A stretch of DNA of 64,000 bases. It comes from Clytia hemisphaerica. Its lineage: Eukaryota; Cnidaria; Hydrozoa; Leptothecata; Clytiidae. Shown here piece after piece: positions 25,075-30,729 of this stretch (position 1 is its first letter; each line of letters opens with the position of its first letter). The stretch lies in contig CACVBU010000064.1 of NCBI GenBank assembly GCA_902728285.1, forward strand, positions 907,640-971,639. Reading direction: 5' to 3'. Position numbers and translations under genes: made by a program. Below the pieces are notes generated by a model that had not been told where the DNA came from, searched no databases, and saw only the letters and a program-made list of their open reading frames with translations.

Positions 25075-28000
25075 CTATAGTATATGAAACACGAACAAAT
25101 AGTACAAAACTAAGGGTTCCTAACCTCCCGCAAAAGGACCACCAGATCATACCGCCAGGAGGAAGGAACCCAAACTAAGCTAACAATAAATTAATAAATC
25201 AATTGATAAATGCATGGAGAAAAAAAACTTACTAAAGAGGATAAATACTAACAAAAAATAAAAAACAAAAACAAAAAGAGCTTGGAGAGCAGTTTAGAGT
25301 AAAATACTAAAATAACGGTCCCCCAAAACGGCTTGTGTCACGGATAAATTTTATTGTTATACTCAATATATCGTGATTTTTGACAATGCTAAAATCGGGG
25401 TCGCCATAAAGAAGTATTCTACACAATGTTTTGGGATTAAATGGAAACAAGGTTATGTCAAGTTGGAGAAGGCTGTCAAACATCACAAGTCTGTCATTAG
25501 AGTAATCAGAGCAATGCATCAAAAAATGCTGTGTTGTTTCTACTGAATTTTGTCGACAGTTGCAGAAGGGGTCAACTGTGTCTGCAAAATTATGCCTGAA
25601 CTTATGCTCACCATCGTTGTCACTAGCTCTGAAAATTGAGTTAGCACTGGGTCTGAGAAATCGGAGAATTGCTTGCTTGAAAGACTTAATAGTGGGAAGA
25701 TTTCGTATATGATCTCCGAGGTTATTCCATTCATTTATGCAAAAAGGAAAGAAAGAGGCACGATAACGCTCGGTTCTACAGAAAGGTGCCTCGAGTGGTG
25801 GTTTTATCCTTCGCCCTGCATTGCGTTCTTCCTCTCCTCTCTGGGGAGGAAGAATATTCGTAAGATAAGCAGGAGCAAAGCCATTGATTATTTTATAAAA
25901 AAATACGAGTCTTCTAATTAACCGTCTGTCTGCCAGGCTTTCAAAGCCTAGCTCAAGGTATATTTTTTCTCTGGATGTTCCTCTGAAGCATCCAGTAATT
26001 GCAAGACAGGCATCATATTGAACAGACTCGAGTTTTTCAGAAAATGTAGAATTACCAGGACGATCATATACGATATCTCCATAATCTAGGTGTGGTCTAA
26101 CATAGGTTTTGTATATAGTGACAAGAGATTCCCTGGGTAGAAACTTACGAAGTCTGCGAATAAGACCAATACCTTGATTAGCTTTTTTTATTTTTTCATC
26201 AAGGTGACGGTCAAAGGCCAGCTTTTGATCAAGTATGAGACCAAGATGTTTTTGATGATCCTGAATTGCAATGGCTGCATTATTGAAAATAATTTCTGGG
26301 GGGTCAGCTGGATTTAACCTCCGGGTAAAGTACACTTCAACTGCCTGTTTAGAAGGATCAGGGTTGAAGGACATTTTCCATTGATGAGCCCACTCACTTA
26401 TCTTCTCCATGTCACTGTTCAGTTCTTGAGAGCAGCGAATATGGTCTAGGATAAGCGAAAACAAGGATGAGTCATCAGCAAAAATTTTGATCATGGAAAT
26501 GATTCCTTCAGGGAGGTCATTAATGTAAATCAAAAAAAAGAGGGGTCCGAGAATAGATCCCTGAGGTACACCTGCCAAGACTTCCGTCCAATCAGAAGCT
26601 TGACCATCAAGAACAACCCGCTGCCGTCTCCCGTGTAGAAAATTCTGGATTAATAAAAGAAGGGAGCCAGAAACACCATATGACTTAAGTTTGAAAATTA
26701 AACCATCGTGCCAAACTCTGTCAAAAGCTTTGGAAATATCAAGGAACTGCTATTTGTAACGAAAGTCATGGTATAACTTATGATCTTGCATTAAGGTCTT
26801 GGTGTAAGGTCAGAAGGTTGCCAATTAACAGTTGACATTGAATGAACTTGGTTGAAGTTGGGACGTACTGTTATCACAGTGACACAGATTTCGAGAGATT
26901 GAAACCAAAATATGATACCTTCTTTCTATGGAAACACACCAACCAAATTTTCCAGACTTTAGACAATAAGCAGGCTATAGCTTAGCTAGCTTCAACTAGC
27001 TACAAGTTTAAAACACATCAGTCTTTTTTCTCTGTTTGTTCAGGTTTGTTTGTAGCTAGTTTTTTTTGTTTTTTTTCGCAAGTTTTGGATGATTTTGTTG
27101 TGATACTAGTGCGCATGCGCGTTTGTCAGAGGAAAACCCATTGTATTCCCATTTTTTTATTTTTTTCCCGCCAAAGTTATAGAACTATTATCGGGACTTA
27201 CAGTGAGGTTTAAGAAGTTCGATACTGTACCTACCCACAAATTTAAACCTGCGAAGTTTGAGAAAATTGAAAAAGAATACTATTTCCTATAAAAAACAGT
27301 GAAAAATTACTTACAGTTTTTGTGCGACCTTTCTTCTTCCTGTAGTCGTTGGCCATGCACCTAATTTGGTTCTTTCCGGTACCTTTTAAGGCAGCAACCT
27401 TCACGTGGACATGATTCATTTCTGCCGGTGAAACTGCTGTGTGAAAGCTTTCACTGCGTAGCTCTTGCAGGAAACTTTAGCAACGGCAGGATATTTAAAG
27501 TCAGACTTGTTTAGAAGAGACTGCATTTCAACGATATCACTTTGTTTTTTCAGGTCTGGGGTAAATTCTGTGATATCACAGAGCTGAAATTCCGTCACTG
27601 AATACATTGGCTGCACACTGGGGTGCTTCGAATGTTTGCATTCAAAGCTAACTTTTGATGCTACAGAAGCGGACCTCAAATCGCGACAGTCATTGTTGTA
27701 GCAAACTAAATCGGAATTTGTTGCGAACAAGAACTTCCTGTCTCCGTTATTGTTCATCTTAATAGATTTTAGACATCCTCTGTCATCGTTGTAAACAACA
27801 ACGGAGACTGGAAGAACTTTTTTATCGTCCAATTTCAGGTTGTTACGATTGTCACTGTCGCAAACTTTCGGCTTTTTCCGATTGCGGTATTCCTGCCCAC
27901 AACTCTGACAGGATCCATAGCCCCTCTTGCTACCAGTCTTTTGAATATCTTTCGATGCCATGTTCAGCTGAAACTACCCAACGCGACCTCTAGTTAAAAT

Positions 28001-30729
28001 TTCAACTTCTAAGTTACTTCAACTTCAAGAATTCAATGACCAGAACCAATCCTGCCCGGTCTGGGATTTGTGAAAGTTTTCATTTCTGACTGCTTTACCT
28101 TACCAGTTGCCGGACCGCCCAAGGGTTTCCTTCGTCTGGTCTTGGAAATTGAGAACAAAAGGCCCACGTTTTTTTTTGTTTCGAAATTCACGGACACGCT
28201 GAGCACGGCAAGCACAGACTTTGAGGGTATATGACTAAACATCGTTTGATGAGCACGATGAGCACGGCAAACACGGGATATATGAAGACACTGTGTGTGT
28301 GGGGGGGGGGTGTATGTGCCAAGTGTGTGTGAAGGGTGTATATGAGTAGGGTGTAAAGTAAAGGTAGGGTGTAAGAATTTTCTTCGACAATTCAGACACG
28401 CTGAGCACGGCAAGCACGGACTTCAAGGGTATATGACTAAACATATTTCGTCGGACACGCTGAGCATGGCAAGCACGGACTGCGAGGGTGTATTTCTAAA
28501 CATCGTTTGATGAGCACGCTTAGTACAGCAAACACGCTATATAAAGACACTGTGTGGGGGGTGTATGTGCCAAGTGTCTGTGTGTGTGTGTGTGTGAAGG
28601 GTGTATACGAGTAGGGTGTAAAGTAAAGGTAGGGTGTAAGAATTTTCTTTGACAACTCAGACACGCTGAGCACGGCAAGCACGGACTTCAAGGGTATATG
28701 ACTAGACATATTTTGTCGGACACGCTGAGCACGGCAAGCACGGACTTCAAGGGTATATGACTAGACATATTTTGTCGGACACGCTGAGCACGGCAAGCAC
28801 GGACTGCGAGGGTATACGAGTAAACATATTTTGACGGACACGCTGAGCACGGCAAACACGGACTTCGAGGGTATATGACTAAACATTGTTTAGTGGGCAT
28901 GTCAGACAACCACGTTTCTACGTCTGTTTCAAGGAGAGTATGATAGTAATGGTTTGATGTATAGAGAACGACAAGTACGACAAGCACGCATTTTTAAGGT
29001 GTCTTTAATCTATATTGTATATATTGATATTATTCAATCAGATTTCAGCTTTATAGTGGTATAATGTTCACCACTACTCTCACCTCATCCCCGATGGATT
29101 GTGGAATCGATACCTAGCACAGTCACCGACAGACTTCTTGAGTTTCTGTCTACCCAATTCCCCTCACATGGCATGGGTTGGCCTGGGCGAAGGTACATTC
29201 ACTTGCCAAGTGAATCACAGCACCGAGCGGGAATCGAACCCCTACCTCCTAGACGGCAGTCAAGATTGATAACCACTACACTACTGCGCCTACATTATTT
29301 ATCATTTAATTACTTATCTACTAACATTTACTTATACAACATTTAAAACACAAAAAGAACTAACTTCTCTCCCTCCTGCACCACGCGAACACAAATTTTG
29401 AGAAATTATATATAATTGTTGTGCTTTATCAACATGAGAGGTAGGGCTTCTTTCTATATCATAAAATATAATATCTTTAAAATGATTTTAAGTCAAGTTT
29501 CAAGCTCTTTTCTATGTATTCTTACTTCCAAAACCATTCATCTAGATCCTGGCCTTCTTTGCGCTGTACATAACAGGATTGGCGGAATTCATTGTCAAAA
29601 ACAATGGAGCTCTTCAGAGGATTCTTGTGAATGCCAGTAATGTTCTTTGAGACACGTTTCCCTGCTTTCTTCTTAATCTAAAACATATAATTTGTTTGAT
29701 TTAGTTAATGAATTCATTCTACTTCAACAATATTAATAGATAGACAGACTTCATATTTTACGTGGATTGGCCCAGTAATCTAGGACGGGTTGCATGGCCA
29801 GCTGACAAGGAACCCCTGGTTTTGATCATTCAGCCATTGCTGAAGGTTGCATTGTTTTTATTGCGACAGTTAGAGTGCTCAGTGGAATACATTTACAGTC
29901 AAGGGATATTCTTTACCAAAACGCTTGGTAAAGTATTTGTGAATTAACACAAAAATGGAAGAATAAACCTTGTATTGCAGCCTTTCATAAAAATTAAAAT
30001 CTTGTAAGCAGTACACTTTATACTTCAGCTAAATTTTGGCAAGTGAAAAAAAGACACATGCTTACTTGCTGGACAACAGATTGCAGGGAAATTATATTGG
30101 TCAATTCTTTCAATTCCAAAATTTCAAGATATTTACGACAGCACTAAAAATAAATTTAATTAGAATGATTTATAGGTCCATGCCAAATATTTTGAAAAAG
30201 TAAAATCTAAAACAGTAATTTGGTCCTTTCTAATAAACTTAAATTCATAAACACTTTTGATTTTTGTTGCATCTAATACAATCTAATGAATCTTACAGTG
30301 ATGTCTGGGATGACGTAATGGGTTGTTTTTTGTTCATCTGTAAGTAACGGCAACCCTGAAAAATCAAAGTTTTTTTAGCATTCTTCGATTCAATTAAAAA
30401 ATAATTTAAAATAATTTTAACTAGAACCATATAGAAAGATACAAATACAAAACTTTTTGTATGAATGTTTTTTTGCCTCTGCTTTTGCCAGATGTTTAAG
30501 CATCAGACTTGGATTATTAAATCTCTAAAGGTAGATTAGCAACCCTATAACAGAAGTGTAAAATACTAGAAATTAAAGCAAAAATCATACCTTTTGGCTG
30601 AACACAATTTTTATAGCATGCATGACTTTTACACGGGATATCATCACGTAAATAATGTTCCCTTACAACATTGATGAAGTTTCTTGTATTTTTCTTAATA
30701 TGAACAAGTTTCTCTGTTTTGATCAACAT
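1..30729 (-). CDS. DIS3L: DIS3-like exonuclease 1 (DIS3L) gene, 18 exons recognised, 3' end outside window
   Basis: DIS3L is the cytoplasmic RNase II/RNB-family 3'-5' exoribonuclease of the RNA exosome. I rebuilt it by matching minus-strand translations to the known family and requiring AG/GT borders with compatible codon phase. Exons (high to low coordinate): 30591-30729, 30297-30355, 30066-30143, 29526-29677, 24810-24880, 24457-24531, 23973-24073, 19062-19195, 18099-18178, 6897-7131, 6523-6591, 5302-5400, 4273-4357, 3692-3774, 2803-2903, 435-514, 131-181 and 1-28. The order is N-terminal/PIN-like region, cold-shock domains, then the RNB domain with its catalytic aspartates in [12 protein letters not shown]. 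Oddities: exons for roughly 100 residues after exon 4 and for a short RNB segment between 2803 and 514 were not found; there is one extra base in the exon at 6897, and apparent out-of-frame deletions in the exons at 4273 and 3692. It could be a recent pseudogene or an assembly with errors. Family assignment is firm; intactness is not. Confidence 0.85.
131..181 (-). CDS. DIS3L: DIS3L exon ([12 protein letters not shown]) with non-GT donor
   Basis: Starts after acceptor CTATTTCAG and reads [17 protein letters not shown], almost identical to the family's PLEVHETVAECMILANH. After the last codon the sequence is ATAAGC instead of an expected GTAAGC, so the donor looks mutated (G to A) or the true border lies elsewhere. 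Confidence 0.72.
435..514 (-). CDS. DIS3L: DIS3L exon (ALELEGVEV-like segment)
   Basis: 80 nt between acceptor TTTTTGTAG and donor AACAA|GTATGT. Encodes [13 protein letters not shown] and [10 protein letters not shown], matching GALELEGVEVCVQL and IHDLIPKQ. Ends in phase 0. Confidence 0.78.
1195..2252. mobile_element. TIR element with CAGGGTGTCC ends, containing a shorter copy
   Basis: The left end at 1195 (CAGGGTGTCCCGAAAAAAAG) and the reverse complement of the right end at 2252 share about 50 bases including GTATCGAGTT and GAGTAGAA. A second copy of the left-end sequence at 2002 pairs with the same right end to form a 251 bp palindromic element. No transposase ORF is seen. The CAGGGTGTCC end is the kind found in mariner-like elements. 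Confidence 0.6.
2287..2393 (+). repeat. Dispersed repeat, copy 1
   Basis: About 107 bases beginning ATTCTGATTGGTCAAG and ending CTAGCCCTTCGGG are repeated with roughly 80% similarity at 17897-18022. Function unknown. Confidence 0.65.
2433..2791. mobile_element. TIR element with TTTTTACGCCGGCCTTATT ends
   Basis: TTTTTACGCCGGCCTTATTG at the left is mirrored by CAATAAGGACCGGCGTAAAAA at the right, and each end is itself a hairpin. A single related hairpin lies at 42937-43008. The element is non-coding and directly follows the DIS3L exon ending at 2803 (intron side). Confidence 0.6.
2803..2903 (-). CDS. DIS3L: DIS3L exon (AAQ helix of RNB)
   Basis: 101 nt between acceptor TCCTTGTAG and donor CAACA|GTGAGT. 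Encodes [10 protein letters not shown] and a charged helix ending QDEKK, matching YEAAQELLDG..DEKSRQ of DIS3L. It leaves two bases; the exon for the following WAIGKLTDIARHVRAKR-type helix was not found down to 515. Confidence 0.78.
3692..3774 (-). CDS. DIS3L: DIS3L exon with apparent ~26-nt deletion
   Basis: 83 nt between acceptor TACCTTATTCAG and donor TATGAG|GTAGGT. Begins in frame as YAVSVIWEL and ends in a different frame as SKYKLFYE, both conserved in DIS3L. The family's VWYGRTII stretch is absent between them. The phase of the next exon (0) requires about 26 more bases. Short repeats around ATCATACT at the junction suggest a microhomology deletion. Confidence 0.72.
4273..4357 (-). CDS. 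DIS3L: DIS3L exon with apparent 8-nt deletion
   Basis: 85 nt between acceptor TTCATTATAG and donor GATAG|GTAAAA. Starts in frame with [15 protein letters not shown] (RNB motif YLADRRYDMLP) and ends in another frame with [10 protein letters not shown] (family DLCSLLGG). The VLS-type residues between them are missing. A length of 93 nt would restore phase with both neighbours, so an 8-nt deletion is inferred. Confidence 0.75.
4426..4796. mobile_element. 371 bp TIR element
   Basis: Left end AAGGCCAGTACCCAATAAGC and the reverse complement of the right end (AAGGCCGCTACCCACTCGGC) agree for about 45 bases, including TTTTATGGTCGGCGAACAA. Non-coding; lies in a DIS3L intron. Confidence 0.7.
4982..5294. 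mobile_element. 313 bp TIR element, ends at a TTAA
   Basis: TTAATACACCCCTTCT on the left mirrors AGAAGGGGGTGTATTAA on the right. The TTAA at both borders could be a TTAA target duplication (piggyBac style) or a TA target with TIR. The interior has several CCCACTGxxx repeats. It ends 7 bases from the splice donor of the DIS3L exon at 5302. Confidence 0.65.
5302..5400 (-). CDS. DIS3L: DIS3L exon (GVHIADVT motif)
   Basis: 99 nt between acceptor ACTTTTCAG and donor CGAA|GTAAGT. Encodes [18 protein letters not shown], the second RNB signature ([11 protein letters not shown]). A 313 bp TIR element starts only 7 bases beyond the exon border, inside the intron. Confidence 0.87.
5747..6144. mobile_element. 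398 bp TIR element, CAGGGTTCAGACAGA ends
   Basis: Perfect 15-base ends CAGGGTTCAGACAGA / TCTGTCTGAACCCTG. The interior repeats TTCCCTGAGTTTCCCTGA on both sides. A clear target duplication was not seen. Confidence 0.75.
6523..6591 (-). CDS. DIS3L: DIS3L exon carrying RNB catalytic aspartates
   Basis: 69 nt between acceptor CATTTTAG and donor TCAG|GTACAC. Encodes [18 protein letters not shown], the RNB active-site motif whose aspartates bind the catalytic Mg ions in RNase II/DIS3 enzymes. All the aspartates are present. Confidence 0.88.
6897..7131 (-). CDS. DIS3L: DIS3L exon with one extra base
   Basis: 235 nt between acceptor TGTATTTTAG and donor TTGAG|GTAATA. Contains [20 protein letters not shown] and EMPVNT, all conserved in DIS3L just before the RNB domain. 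The conserved RIDSW reads only if one G of the GG near 7113 is skipped: the frame before it gives FVVRI, the frame after it DSWDVG. A correct length of 234 nt would fit the phases of both neighbours, so this is one inserted base, real or a sequencing error. Confidence 0.8.
7295..7740. mobile_element. 446 bp TIR element, CAGGGCCTGGTTGTTC ends
   Basis: Left CAGGGCCCGGTTGTTCGAAA and the reverse complement of the right end (CAGGGCCTGGTTGTTCAAAA) match. The inside is a series of GATTAA/TTAATC motifs on both arms, giving a long imperfect foldback. Non-coding. Confidence 0.75.
7970..9485 (+). repeat. Minisatellite of copy A, period ~280 bp
   Basis: Higher-order units recur at 8103, 8387, 8669, 8959 and 9233 (spacing 274-290). 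Each unit contains about three copies of CGTGCTTGCCGTGCTCAGCG separated by TTACACCCTACC-like and CACA-rich stretches. The open frames through it in all phases are by-products of the repeat, not genes. Confidence 0.85.
9712..10392 (+). CDS. Zinc-finger-like exon carried by element A
   Basis: 227 codons from ATG to ACT|GTAAGT, a strong donor in phase 0, so this looks like a first coding exon whose downstream exons are absent from the element. The N-terminus has CQSCGQEY followed by [13 protein letters not shown], a paired CxxC/CxC zinc-ribbon arrangement reminiscent of HMGXB3-like proteins. A middle part has [10 protein letters not shown], and the end is basic with [12 protein letters not shown]. 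Copy B (27315-27961) encodes nearly the same residues, so the sequence travels with the element. Read-through without splicing would add 45 residues of intron-like sequence. Function unknown; DNA binding is only an inference. Confidence 0.6.
11016..11475. repeat. Direct duplication in the LINE 3' segment
   Basis: About 135 bases from AGCTTTTCTC at 11016 recur at 11338 (offset 322), including GCAAATTTGGGCCAAAAAC. Part of this segment is also found in the plus orientation at 20820-20890. Confidence 0.75.
11886..13545 (-). pseudogene. LINE reverse transcriptase remnant
   Basis: Reads [20 protein letters not shown] (RT motif B), IFADDTSLF (motif C, catalytic DD) and [13 protein letters not shown], typical of jockey/CR1-like non-LTR retrotransposons. 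It then continues with [13 protein letters not shown] until stops near 12765. After the inserted TIR element it resumes with [15 protein letters not shown] and a CxC..H..C knuckle ([14 protein letters not shown]). The 5' half is absent and the frame is broken, so it is inactive. Confidence 0.8.
12332..12636. mobile_element. 305 bp TIR element with TA target duplication, inside the LINE
   Basis: Ends CTCTTAGGTGCCAAATAAAC / GTTTATTTGGCACCTAAGAG, flanked by TA on both sides. The interior is rich in CCCCCCGTTTATT on both arms. It splits the LINE coding sequence exactly at the TA. Tc1/mariner-type integration is inferred from the TA. Confidence 0.8.
13573..15169. other. Non-coding intronic DNA
   Basis: Part of the large DIS3L intron. 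Apart from short stretches with TTCGCGAG/TTCGTGAG motifs (13812, 14025-14110) and a GCAAATGCAAAT run at 14143 I see no gene, RNA or clear element. Confidence 0.5.
15170..15300 (+). repeat. Single unit of a dispersed repeat also present as an array at 33.8 kb
   Basis: Contains GTGTGCCAAATTTCAGCCAA, then TTTTAAGTGTCCAGCCTG, then TCAGATTCTAGCTCAACTGA, the same order as in the array at 33830-34720. Likely the 3' part of a retroposon. Confidence 0.6.
16160..17627 (-). mobile_element. Minisatellite-bearing element C, relative of A and B
   Basis: On the minus strand it starts with GGTGAACATTACAAAGCTG and CAATCTGATTGG, matching the heads of A and B, and then runs into a minisatellite whose core CGTGCTAAGCGTGCTCG resembles that of A/B. 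No zinc-finger ORF follows; the 3' boundary is uncertain. Confidence 0.5.
16180..17515 (-). repeat. Minisatellite of element C, period 152 bp, ~9 copies
   Basis: The core AGATCTGAACACACTGTG recurs at almost exactly 152-base spacing from about 16199 to 17408 (one unit is shorter). Each unit has GAGCACGCTTAGCACGxC, a TG-rich tract and GGAAAGGGGTGTAAAATTTT. Copies are highly similar. The many short open frames are repeat artefacts. Confidence 0.88.
17897..18022 (+). repeat. Dispersed repeat, copy 2
   Basis: Matches 2287-2393 from ATTCTGATTGGTCAAG to TCTAGCCCTTCGGG. Confidence 0.65.
18099..18178 (-). CDS. DIS3L: DIS3L exon (IPKIRI segment)
   Basis: 80 nt between acceptor TTTGTTTGAAG and donor GAAAG|GTATTC. 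Encodes [16 protein letters not shown], the conserved PxDxRIPKIRI strand of the cold-shock domain. Its two carried bases (AG) join the first base of the exon at 7131 to give the expected arginine. The intron that follows is 11 kb and holds elements A and C. Confidence 0.85.
18511..18947. mobile_element. 437 bp TIR element with TA target duplication
   Basis: TIR TACTTTAGGCGTA..AACTTTCGCGAGCA at both ends, flanked by TA. The arms hold many copies of TTCGCGAAAGT(TT/AA). Related TTCGCG-rich elements are at 35866-36217 and, as fragments, at 4120-4240 and 32650-32760. Confidence 0.78.
19062..19195 (-). CDS. DIS3L: DIS3L exon (second cold-shock domain start)
   Basis: 134 nt between acceptor CATTTTTAG and donor CTAAG|GTATAT. 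Encodes a polar linker and [19 protein letters not shown], matching the GRVVGILQKNWRDYVVTF strand of DIS3L. The upstream intron contains a possible plus-strand gene (20073-23303). Confidence 0.85.
19746..19870 (+). mobile_element. tRNA-derived SINE fragment
   Basis: A B-box-like GAGGTTCGATTCTC is followed by GGTTCACTTGGCAAGT and CCGGGCCAAC, the same order as the fuller SINE at 29080-29293. The A box is truncated. Confidence 0.55.
20073..23303 (+). CDS. Possible three-exon gene nested in a DIS3L intron, product unknown
   Basis: Proposed exons 20073-20103 (ATG), 21492-21701 and 22381-23303; all joins are in phase (one base carried each time). The middle exon has good borders (TTTTTTCAG and AAAG|GTATGG). 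The first donor (GTCTAT) is weak. A better-looking acceptor at 22329 would lead to a stop, so 22381 is chosen by phase. The last exon encodes about 300 residues: Lys/Ser/Thr-rich, with degenerate 10-residue repeats (QSKTNPHK-like), then an acidic stretch, and a very basic tail ([16 protein letters not shown]) that could be a nuclear signal. No domain recognised. It could instead be a remnant carried by a transposon. Confidence 0.4.
20478..21105 (+). mobile_element. LINE/retroposon 3' fragment
   Basis: Same ends as the LINE 3' segment at 10927-11664 in opposite orientation: starts AAACAAGCTAGATGCTGAAT and ends in the hairpin CCTCCACCGGGGCACCCGGAGG followed by TAGGTCC and A's. Internally holds the tetranucleotide array at 20897-21048. 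Confidence 0.65.
20897..21048 (+). repeat. (GAAC)n microsatellite
   Basis: About 37 uninterrupted GAAC/ACGA units. The corresponding position of the copy at 10976-11010 has a short (GTCC/GTTC)n run, so the array has expanded here. Open frames through it are artefacts. Confidence 0.95.
21723..21830 (-). mobile_element. LINE 3'-end fragment with GGTTCC hairpin
   Basis: A T run, then GGAACAAATATACAAACACT and the hairpin GGTTCCTGGCCTCCC..GGAGGTAGGAACC, match the 3' UTR of the LINE at 25073-25170. Lies within an intron of the possible gene at 20073-23303. Confidence 0.6.
22041..22195. mobile_element. 155 bp palindromic TIR element
   Basis: ATTCATGATATGCA..TTGCAATG at the left mirrors CATTGCAATGGTGCATATCATGAAT at the right, and inner arms GGACCCAA / TTGGGTCC and GATTGGTTG / CAACCAATC also pair. 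Confidence 0.75.
23973..24073 (-). CDS. DIS3L: DIS3L exon ([15 protein letters not shown] segment)
   Basis: 101 nt between acceptor TTCTTCTTAG and donor AATT|GTAAGT. Encodes [15 protein letters not shown], a hallmark cold-shock-domain strand of RNase II/DIS3 proteins, then a polar linker. Carries one base into the next exon, about 4.8 kb away. Confidence 0.85.
24457..24531 (-). CDS. DIS3L: DIS3L exon ([12 protein letters not shown] segment)
   Basis: 75 nt between acceptor TTCTAAACAG and donor GCAAG|GTTTGT. A serine/threonine-rich linker precedes [12 protein letters not shown], equivalent to the DILIHGMKAR segment of DIS3L. Phase fits both neighbours. Confidence 0.8.
24810..24880 (-). CDS. 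DIS3L: DIS3L exon ([14 protein letters not shown] segment)
   Basis: 71 nt between acceptor AATGTTACAG and donor AAAGG|GTATGA. Encodes [18 protein letters not shown], matching the family's [20 protein letters not shown] region at the start of the first cold-shock-like domain. Starts in phase 0 and carries two bases into the next exon. Confidence 0.8.
25044..26746 (-). mobile_element. 5'-truncated jockey/CR1-type LINE next to element B
   Basis: On the minus strand it runs from RT motif A to a 29-base poly(A) (seen as T's 25044-25072), with a 3' UTR hairpin AAGGGTTCCTAACCTCCC / GGAGGAAGGAACCC. Its 5' end abuts the tail of element B at 26746/26747 and no target duplication is visible. Confidence 0.8.
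25307..26746 (-). CDS. LINE reverse transcriptase C-terminal part, open but 5'-truncated
   Basis: Uninterrupted frame of about 480 codons with no start of its own; an in-frame TAG at the junction marks the truncation. Motifs in order: [15 protein letters not shown] (motif A with catalytic Asp), [20 protein letters not shown] (motif B), IFADDSSLF (motif C), [11 protein letters not shown] (motif D), [14 protein letters not shown], and a C-terminal CNCRQ..HFLMHC zinc knuckle. Compared with the LINE at 11886-13545 it lacks about 15 residues before HKFRH. The product would copy LINE RNA at a nicked target, but the endonuclease and N-terminal RT are missing here, so this copy is probably dead. Confidence 0.85.
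   Translation of the reverse strand, partial: FLDISKAFDRVWHDGLIFKLKSYGVSGSLLLLIQNFLHGRRQRVVLDGQASDWTEVLAGVPQGSILGPLFFLIYINDLPEGIISMIKIFADDSSLFSLILDHIRCSQELNSDMEKISEWAHQWKMSFNPDPSKQAVEVYFTRRLNPADPPEIIFNNAAIAIQDHQKHLGLILDQKLAFDRHLDEKIKKANQGIGLIRRLRKFLPRESLVTIYKTYVRPHLDYGDIVYDRPGNSTFSEKLESVQYDACLAITGCFRGTSREKIYLELGFESLADRRLIRRLVFFYKIINGFAPAYLTNILPPQRGEEERNAGRRIKPPLEAPFCRTERYRASFFPFCINEWNNLGDHIRNLPTIKSFKQAILRFLRPSANSIFRASDNDGEHKFRHNFADTVDPFCNCRQNSVETTQHFLMHCSDYSNDRLVMFDSLLQLDITLFPFNPKTLCRILLYGDPDFSIVKNHDILSITIKFIRDTSRFGGPLF
27315..27961 (-). pseudogene. Zinc-finger-like exon of element B, frame-damaged
   Basis: Same product as 9712-10392 and the same ACT|GTAAGT donor. Relative to A it lacks 36 bases, so the second Cys pair (CDCGRELGG) is gone; the deletion lies between TTTGCGAC repeats. 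It also gains 2 bases near 27425 that shift the frame and stop it 20 codons later. Confidence 0.75.
28190..28880 (-). repeat. Minisatellite of copy B
   Basis: Same core as in copy A (CGTGCTTGCCGTGCTCAGCG) with TTACACCCTACC and CACA tracts, but about 2.5 higher-order units against 5 in A. Confidence 0.85.
29080..29293 (-). mobile_element. tRNA-derived SINE
   Basis: On the minus strand: an A-box-like GTAGGCGCAGTAGTGTAGTG, a B box GGGGTTCGATTCCC, then a body containing TTCACTTGGCAAGTGAA and CGCCCAGGCCAACCC shared with 19746-19870. It directly abuts the head of element B. Confidence 0.7.
29526..29677 (-). CDS. DIS3L: DIS3L exon 4
   Basis: 152 nt from acceptor ATGTTTTAG to donor GGAA|GTAAGA. Contains [16 protein letters not shown], which corresponds to the family's FANEFQQCCYLP region of the PIN-like domain. 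It leaves two bases to be completed by the next exon, which was not found in the remaining 4.6 kb of this intron; that space is mostly inserted elements. Confidence 0.8.
30066..30143 (-). CDS. DIS3L: DIS3L exon 3
   Basis: 78 nt (26 codons) between acceptor TTATTTTTAG and donor CAA|GTAAGC. Reads [18 protein letters not shown], matching the start of the PIN-like domain of DIS3L. Phase 0 at both ends. Confidence 0.85.
30297..30355 (-). CDS. DIS3L: DIS3L exon 2
   Basis: Acceptor TTTTTCAG, 59 nt, donor ACT|GTAAGA. With the single base carried from exon 1 it reads through THYVIPDIT, the DIS3L-type version of this segment (DIS3 itself has a different sequence here). Ends in phase 0. Confidence 0.85.
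30591..30729 (-). CDS. DIS3L: DIS3L exon 1 (start codon)
   Basis: Begins with ATG and carries the strongly conserved DIS3/DIS3L N-terminal motif [13 protein letters not shown] followed by two further cysteines. It ends at AAAAG|GTATGA after 46 codons plus one base, which phases correctly with exon 2. The Cys-rich stretch is the family's N-terminal cysteine motif. No TATA box or CpG-rich promoter is obvious in the several hundred bases upstream. Confidence 0.85.

Larger units (their letters stand above)
26747..29079 (-). mobile_element. Minisatellite-bearing element, copy B
   Basis: Inverted copy of A with the same order: head (minus strand GAGTAGTGGTGAACATTA from 29079), minisatellite, leader, zinc-finger-like exon, tail ending TTACAAATAGCAG at 26747. 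It has fewer minisatellite units than A and no LINE in its tail. Confidence 0.65.

Noticed and set aside
30591..30729. DIS3 (RRP44) rather than DIS3L
   Set aside because: The THYVIPD..YLEILEL and [10 protein letters not shown] segments and the overall exon content match DIS3L better than DIS3.
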